DNA of 28,378 nucleotides, from contig JAEYZG010000056.1 in NCBI GenBank assembly GCA_023428135.1, positions 1 to 28,378 on the forward strand. Reading direction: 5' to 3'. This document shows, in pieces, positions 24,735 through 28,378 of the stretch. The position numbers were made by a program, and so were the translations under genes. The stretch's first letter is position 1, and every line of letters begins with the position of its first letter. The notes below the pieces were generated by a model, which made no database searches, was not told the origin of the DNA, and was given only the letters and a program-made list of their open reading frames with translations. This DNA comes from Bacteroidota bacterium. Lineage in GTDB: Bacteria > Bacteroidota > Bacteroidia > Cytophagales > Cytophagaceae.

Positions 24735-25106
24735 ATGGAACAAGAAATAACCAAATATATTGAAACACTTGCTTCTACTGAGCAAACTGCATTAAATGCT
24801 TTACGACAGCAGATTCTTCAACTCGTTCCAAGTTTAGAAGAGCGTTTAAGTCGTGGAGTACCATTCTTTTATTACCGTGGCAAAAGAGCCGTAGGATTCA
24901 GGTCATCTAAAAATCATCTTTCATTTTTTATAATGGAAGGCAACGTGATGAATGAACTGCGCAATGAGATGATAGATTTCAACAACTCATCTACAGTAGT
25001 TAGGTTCACGGCTGACAATCCTCTCCCTGAAAAACTTATTGAAAACCTCGTATTGGCAAGAATTGAAGAAATTGATATACAACTTGCAAAAAAATCCAGG
25101 AAATGA
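24735..25106 (+). CDS. DUF1801 protein (YdhG-like fold)
   Basis: 123 residues from ATG 24735 (MEQEITKYIETLA); an upstream in-frame start at 24708 overlaps the end of palindrome 8 and is less likely. LRQQILQLVPSLEERLSRGVPFF, then YRGKRAVGFRSSKNHLSFFI and TVVRFTADNPLPEKLIENLV are typical of DUF1801, a frataxin-like or YdhG-type alpha/beta fold. It has been linked loosely to iron chaperone activity in Firmicutes. It is a small cytoplasmic protein. Role here is unknown; it is one unit of the second cassette-like array. Confidence 0.85.
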   Translation: MEQEITKYIETLASTEQTALNALRQQILQLVPSLEERLSRGVPFFYYRGKRAVGFRSSKNHLSFFIMEGNVMNELRNEMIDFNNSSTVVRFTADNPLPEKLIENLVLARIEEIDIQLAKKSRK

Positions 25107-25129
25107 TAATGTGAAAACAAAAACGATGC

Positions 25130-25262
25130 CCTGCTAACAAAGTGTTCCGCAATGAGGTGAAGTGCTTTTTTGAAACTTTTGTACGTGAACGACAGCAGTG
25201 CTTCTTTTGAACTTTGTTACTAAAATTCCCCCATTGCGATAATGCCCGAACCGTTAGCGGCA
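25130..25262 (+). repeat. attC-like palindrome 9
   Basis: GCTAAC (25133-25138) and GTTAGC (25253-25258) are exactly complementary outer boxes. The inner stem CGCAATGAGG (25148-25157) pairs with CCCCATTGCG. The interior carries GTGCTT and TTGAACTTTGTTA stretches shared with palindromes 1, 7 and 10. It lies 24 bp after the DUF1801 stop. Confidence 0.65.
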
Positions 25263-25297
25263 TTGTAGGACAACCAATAAAATAACATAAAAGCAGG

Positions 25298-25645
25298 ATG
25301 ACAAAGACAGAAATAGCAAAAGCATTTTCAAACGGAGAATTTGAAAAAACTTACAATTTCATTTCAAACAACGCAATATGGACAGTTGTTGATGAAAATA
25401 CTTTTACAGGCAAGCAAGCAATAATTGACAATTGCGAACAAGTCGGTAACTATTTTAAATCAGTGAAGACTGACTTTAAAACGCTAAACATTATTGCTGA
25501 TGAAAATAAAGGAGTCATTAATGGTACGGCTGAATTTTTAAGAGATAATAAACGAGTATCATTTGTTTCTGCTTGTGATATTTATGAATTTAACGACAAG
25601 GATGAAATTCAATATATTACCTCGTATTGTATTCAGTCTAAATAA
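25298..25645 (+). CDS. SnoaL/NTF2-like protein
   Basis: 115 residues. The pattern of an N-terminal helix (EIAKAFSNGEFEKTYNFIS), then IWTVVDENTFTGKQAIIDNC, ending in YEFNDKDEIQYITSYCI, is that of the cone-shaped SnoaL-like or NTF2-like fold used by small-molecule isomerases, hydratases and pure binding proteins. No specific catalytic set can be assigned. The stop is only 15 bp before the DUF3052 start with no palindrome between, so these two probably form a two-gene unit. Confidence 0.8.
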   Translation: MTKTEIAKAFSNGEFEKTYNFISNNAIWTVVDENTFTGKQAIIDNCEQVGNYFKSVKTDFKTLNIIADENKGVINGTAEFLRDNKRVSFVSACDIYEFNDKDEIQYITSYCIQSK

Positions 25646-25660
25646 AACGTAAGGTAAAAG

Positions 25661-26095
25661 ATGACAAGAACTGTATCACAGAAAATGGGTGTCAAAGAAA
25701 ACTCACGAGCCATTTTTGTCAATGCAGACAAAGAAGCCCTTGATAATATAAACTTGCCGACTCTCGACATTCAAGAAAAACTTGAAGAAGAATTGGACTA
25801 CATTCATCTATTTGTTAAAACTCAAATAGAATTTATGGACTACTTTCCTAAATTAAAACCGCATTTAAAATCAAACGGAATGCTATGGGTTTCTTGGCCT
25901 AAAGGTGGAAAATTAGGGACCGGCTTGAATATAAAAACAGTAATAAGGTTGGGTTATGATTTTGGTCTGGTTGAAAGTACCTGCTTAAGTATTAACGATA
26001 TTTGGTCAGGGCTGAAATTTACTCATCCCAAAAAAGGAAAAGTTTACAATAACAGTTACGGAAAATTGAACGATGAAAGAACAACGTCCCGCTAA
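25661..26095 (+). CDS. DUF3052 family protein
   Basis: 144 residues. QKMGVKENSRAIFVNADKEA, YIHLFVKTQIEF, NGMLWVSWPKGGKLGTGLN, TVIRLGYDFGLVEST and WSGLKFTHPKKGKVYNNSYG are the conserved blocks of DUF3052, a small cytoplasmic family of unknown activity. The TAA stop (26093-26095) lies inside the CGCTAAC left box of palindrome 10. The preceding NTF2-like gene is 15 bp upstream and likely co-transcribed. Confidence 0.88.
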   Translation: MTRTVSQKMGVKENSRAIFVNADKEALDNINLPTLDIQEKLEEELDYIHLFVKTQIEFMDYFPKLKPHLKSNGMLWVSWPKGGKLGTGLNIKTVIRLGYDFGLVESTCLSINDIWSGLKFTHPKKGKVYNNSYGKLNDERTTSR

Positions 26096-26220
26096 CAGCA
26101 GCATCTATACGCATGCAGAGGTTTTGTACTTCGAGGAAAGTGCTAAATTTGAAGTCAGTGCTTCGTTGGTAGATCAGTGCAAAAAATCCCTGCTTGCCTT
26201 TAGCTGCAATCGTTAGCTGT
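26088..26220 (+). repeat. attC-like palindrome 10
   Basis: CGCTAACAGCAGC (26090-26102) pairs with GCTGC-AAT-CGTTAGC (26203-26217), leaving AAT unpaired on one side. The core AAC/GTT boxes are intact. The interior shares GTGCT and CAGTGCTTC stretches with palindrome 9. It closes the second cassette-like array; 26221-26370 is AT-rich and holds no gene, and probably contains the promoter of the AraC gene. Confidence 0.65.
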
Positions 26221-26370
26221 AACCAAGAACGAGATGCATCGACAAAATCATTAAAACTGTATCCTTTAACTGAATTTAGCTTAGTAGAAATACTCTGAAG
26301 TACACTTGTTATATAGAATATAGAACATATCTGTATATTATTATCATGTGTTATTATATAATTCAAATTC

Positions 26371-27216
26371 ATGAAAGTTACCTACAAGGGTCCTTCTCCG
26401 CAATTAGCACCTTATATCCGGGCCTATTATACCGTTCGTTTTAGTATGCACTCAGCTCCCGCTGACATTAAGGTATTTCCGGTCGGCAATCCACAAATGA
26501 TTTTTTATAAGGAAGGTGAGGTAACCACTTATATAAAAAACAATACATTTTTCTTTAAAGAACCAACCCTCCATGGACATATCCTTCAGCATTTTAAATT
26601 TAAAATATTTCCGAAAACGGAATTTACTGGCATAGCCTTTACACCTTTAGGCATGTACAAATTGTTGGGTGCTCATGCCAACGAGGTAAGAGACCACATT
26701 AAACCATTGAGTGGGTTTGTAGATAACAAAGAGTATATTCAAAAGGTAATGCAGGCGACAAGTGACGAAGAAGTAGCAGCCGCACACGATGCATTCTTCT
26801 TGGAGAAGCTGGATGCACTCTATCCCATTCCTCCGGTAATAGACCAATGTATAGAAGATATATGTGCTGTAGGAGGGGAAATTTCCGTAGACACACTAGC
26901 GAAGAAGTACAATTGCAGCAGACGCTACCTCGAAAAACACTTTTCTTATAGTGTAGGTAATAGTCCCGGAAATTTTGCTAAGCGAATTCGTTTTCTTGAG
27001 GTGATAAAAAAACTGGAAACCATTTCTCCGGACAGAGAACAACAGCTATCTAATTTTGATTTTTATAATCGTGCTCATTTTTTAAAAGACTTTCGTTACT
27101 ATCTGGGCGAAGACCCATCTTTGTATTTTAAAAACACTCATGCTCAATTCGATATCATCATTCGGGGGTTTTACCTTATTATTGAAAAAAGAAAATCCGA
27201 GGATCTATTAAAATAG
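26371..27216 (+). CDS. AraC-family transcriptional regulator 2
   Basis: 281 residues, paralogous over its full length to the regulator at 17473-18318. Shared blocks include an N-terminal PYIRAYY, FPVGNPQMIF, EPTLHGHILQHFKF, PLGMYKLLGAHANE, PPVIDQCIEDI and CSRRYLEKHF. The N-terminal half is a DUF6597-like sensor domain. The C-terminal half is an AraC HTH pair, the second helix near FDFYNRAHFLKDFRYYLGEDPSLYF. It lies upstream of a second large exported protein on the same strand, repeating the arrangement at 7536-18318. Regulation of that gene is inferred from position and the shared motif at 27645. Confidence 0.9.
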   Translation: MKVTYKGPSPQLAPYIRAYYTVRFSMHSAPADIKVFPVGNPQMIFYKEGEVTTYIKNNTFFFKEPTLHGHILQHFKFKIFPKTEFTGIAFTPLGMYKLLGAHANEVRDHIKPLSGFVDNKEYIQKVMQATSDEEVAAAHDAFFLEKLDALYPIPPVIDQCIEDICAVGGEISVDTLAKKYNCSRRYLEKHFSYSVGNSPGNFAKRIRFLEVIKKLETISPDREQQLSNFDFYNRAHFLKDFRYYLGEDPSLYFKNTHAQFDIIIRGFYLIIEKRKSEDLLK

Positions 27217-27301
27217 CAAATCATAATTTGGTATTCTATAAAATAGGATGGGCTAATCTATGATTAGATCACCCAAACAAGATAGGAAAATTTTTCTGAA
27301 G

Positions 27302-27476
27302 CCCCCGGAGGGGGTGATGGTGTGTCAGCATAGGGTGGAGCCCTATGTCTGATTTCATTGCATTATGAAATCAAATATTTTGATTGACAATTCCTGATTC
27401 AGACAATCTAACAATCCTGAAGGGGTGAAATTTATAGATAACTGGGCATTGCCTTGATGCGACCCCTTCAGGGTCG
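27302..27476. repeat. cluster of REP-like palindromes
   Basis: Three structures lie in series: CCCCC-GGA-GGGGG (27302-27314), CATAGGG-TGGAG-CCCTATG (27329-27347), and CCTGAAGGGGT (27416-27426) pairing with ACCCCTTCAGG (27462-27472), with a local hairpin CGACCC/GGGTCG at 27460-27476. Such GAAGGGGT/ACCCCTTC units are widespread interspersed repeats in Bacteroidota. No ORF is visible in 27217-27644. Confidence 0.55.
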
Positions 27477-27509
27477 TATGTTATTAGTTTGCTATTATCT
27501 ATAAACATT

Positions 27510-27534
27510 TGACCTCTTCAAGGTCAGTTTTTTT
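27510..27534 (+). terminator. terminator-like hairpin behind AraC regulator 2
   Basis: TGACCT-CTTCA-AGGTCA is followed by G and seven Ts. It could end the AraC transcript. It also resembles the CCCCTTCAGGG repeat just upstream, so it may be another repeat unit that acts as a terminator. Confidence 0.5.
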
Positions 27535-27644
27535 CAGACTTACAGGGCTTTGCTGTATTGATAGAAGTCTTGCCTGTCCCCAAACCATATTATCTCTTGC
27601 TGTTGCCCCTTTCCCCTAATCCAATAATTCAAAAAAAATCTGTT

Positions 27645-27665
27645 GTTCGCATTTTTTACAATGTT
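27645..27665 (+). promoter_or_regulatory. conserved upstream motif, giant gene 2
   Basis: GTTCGCATTTTTT then ACAATGTT, the counterpart of the motif at 17124-17146 (minus strand). It begins 111 bp before the start codon at 27756. A TAnnTTTG-type sequence, TAAATTTG, lies at 27731-27738 and could be the -7 element of the promoter, downstream of this motif. Confidence 0.5.
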
Positions 27666-27755
27666 ATCAATGGTATTATTTAACTTCACCGATTGAGATT
27701 TATGCGTCTGTAAGTCAGATAGTTATTTGTTAAATTTGTTAATTTATTACCTGGT

Positions 27756-28378
27756 ATGATAAAAAATCTACTTTTAATCAGTCTGCTTCTCAGTTTAGGG
27801 ACAGCAAAAGTGCTTGCACAGGGCTGCTTGCCCAAAGGGACTTTTAATGACCTTTATTTAAGTCCATCGTATCTTGATGATAAAAACGTAATGGTCGTTT
27901 TTAAAGTGGCACCGAGTATAGGTCAAGGGCTCCATGAACTTTTCACCAGTGGAGAAGAAGCGGCACAATATGTCATGGAGTTCAATGGGAAAGAATATAA
28001 ACTTACGCTTAACTGGACGACTAACTCACTTTATAGTTTCGGCATTACTCCTTCTCATGAATTTACTAGTGTATTTGCGAAAGTAACTTTTTATGCAGAT
28101 GCAGATGGAGACGGTATTTCCTGTAATCGCGACTGCGATGATAATAATGCTGCCATTGTAAGTAAAATAGAAACATGGTATGCAGATGCAGACGGAGATG
28201 GTTACACAGTCGATAACTTTATAAAAAGCTGCAGCAATCCCGGCAATGGTACTGTTATTTATTATTTAGCTGGCACTGCACCTGGCGGAGATTGTAATGA
28301 CAATGATGCCAGTATCAATCCGGGAAAAACGGAAATATTACTCAATGGAAAGGATGATGACTGCAACGCAGGTACACC
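27756..28378 (+). CDS. large exported protein with MopE-type repeats (partial, 3' end outside window)
   Basis: ATG 27756 opens a frame of 207 codons that has no stop before the window ends. Residues 1-22 are a signal peptide (MIKNLLLISLLLSLGTAKVL, then AQ). Residues about 25-110 are an unassigned beta-rich domain. From about residue 112, FYADADGDGISC, CDDNNAAI, WYADADGDGY, GDCNDNDASINPG and GKDDDCN form MopE-type putative metal-binding repeats (PF11617-like); the DADGDG and DCNDNDA loops suit calcium or copper binding. Many such proteins end in a T9SS sorting domain, which cannot be checked here. It follows a paralogous AraC regulator, mirroring the giant gene at 17047. Confidence 0.85.
   Translation, partial: MIKNLLLISLLLSLGTAKVLAQGCLPKGTFNDLYLSPSYLDDKNVMVVFKVAPSIGQGLHELFTSGEEAAQYVMEFNGKEYKLTLNWTTNSLYSFGITPSHEFTSVFAKVTFYADADGDGISCNRDCDDNNAAIVSKIETWYADADGDGYTVDNFIKSCSNPGNGTVIYYLAGTAPGGDCNDNDASINPGKTEILLNGKDDDCNAGT

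Noticed and set aside
1..28378. Integron integrase or transposase gene
   Set aside because: No frame shows tyrosine recombinase, DDE or Y1 transposase motifs; any such enzyme must lie outside the window.

Overview
The window looks like chromosomal DNA of a Bacteroidota bacterium. The signs are type IX secretion system (T9SS) C-terminal sorting domains on several exported proteins, LamG and MopE-type surface-protein architecture, a TAnnTTTG-type promoter, and GATTtgtAATC-type REP hairpins. The species cannot be named from the sequence. No rRNA, complete tRNA, CRISPR array, transposase or integrase gene is visible.

Layout. (1) 1-6180: single genes on the plus strand separated by long imperfect palindromes with AAC/GTT outer boxes. 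The genes are a PL9 pectate lyase of mosaic base composition, a broken gene, a small membrane protein, an alpha/beta hydrolase, a protein of unknown function and an exported unknown. Two decayed copies of a minus-strand XRE-type HTH gene are inserted among them. (2) 6262-18318, minus strand: an AraC-family regulator, then a giant LamG-rich T9SS protein of about 3170 residues split by a frameshift near 10510, then, 11 bp later, a smaller T9SS protein that shares a domain with it. (3) 18440-19263: a four-hairpin REP array, gene remnants and a third copy of the HTH element. (4) 19370-20109: a VapBC-like toxin-antitoxin pair with a promoter/direct-repeat region and a clear terminator. (5) 20243-26220: a second set of small plus-strand genes, most with an AAC/GTT palindrome just after the stop codon. 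Products are a BamE-like protein, a COQ4-like protein, an OmpA-type lipid- or wall-anchored protein, a six-helix membrane protein, and DUF1569, DUF1801, NTF2-like and DUF3052 proteins. (6) 26371-end: a second AraC regulator, paralogous to the first and also 281 residues long, followed by the start of a second large exported protein with MopE-type metal-binding repeats that runs off the window.

Two patterns stand out. First, regions 1 and 5 behave like arrays of mobile gene cassettes: same strand, one gene (or two) per unit, and a recombination-site-like palindrome downstream of each. No integrase is seen, so they resemble a cluster of attC sites lacking an integrase, or an undescribed cassette-like repeat system. 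Second, regions 2 and 6 are two copies of one module, an AraC regulator followed by a giant exported protein on the same strand. Both giants carry a near-identical motif about 100-110 bp before the start codon, which suggests a shared or cognate regulatory site.
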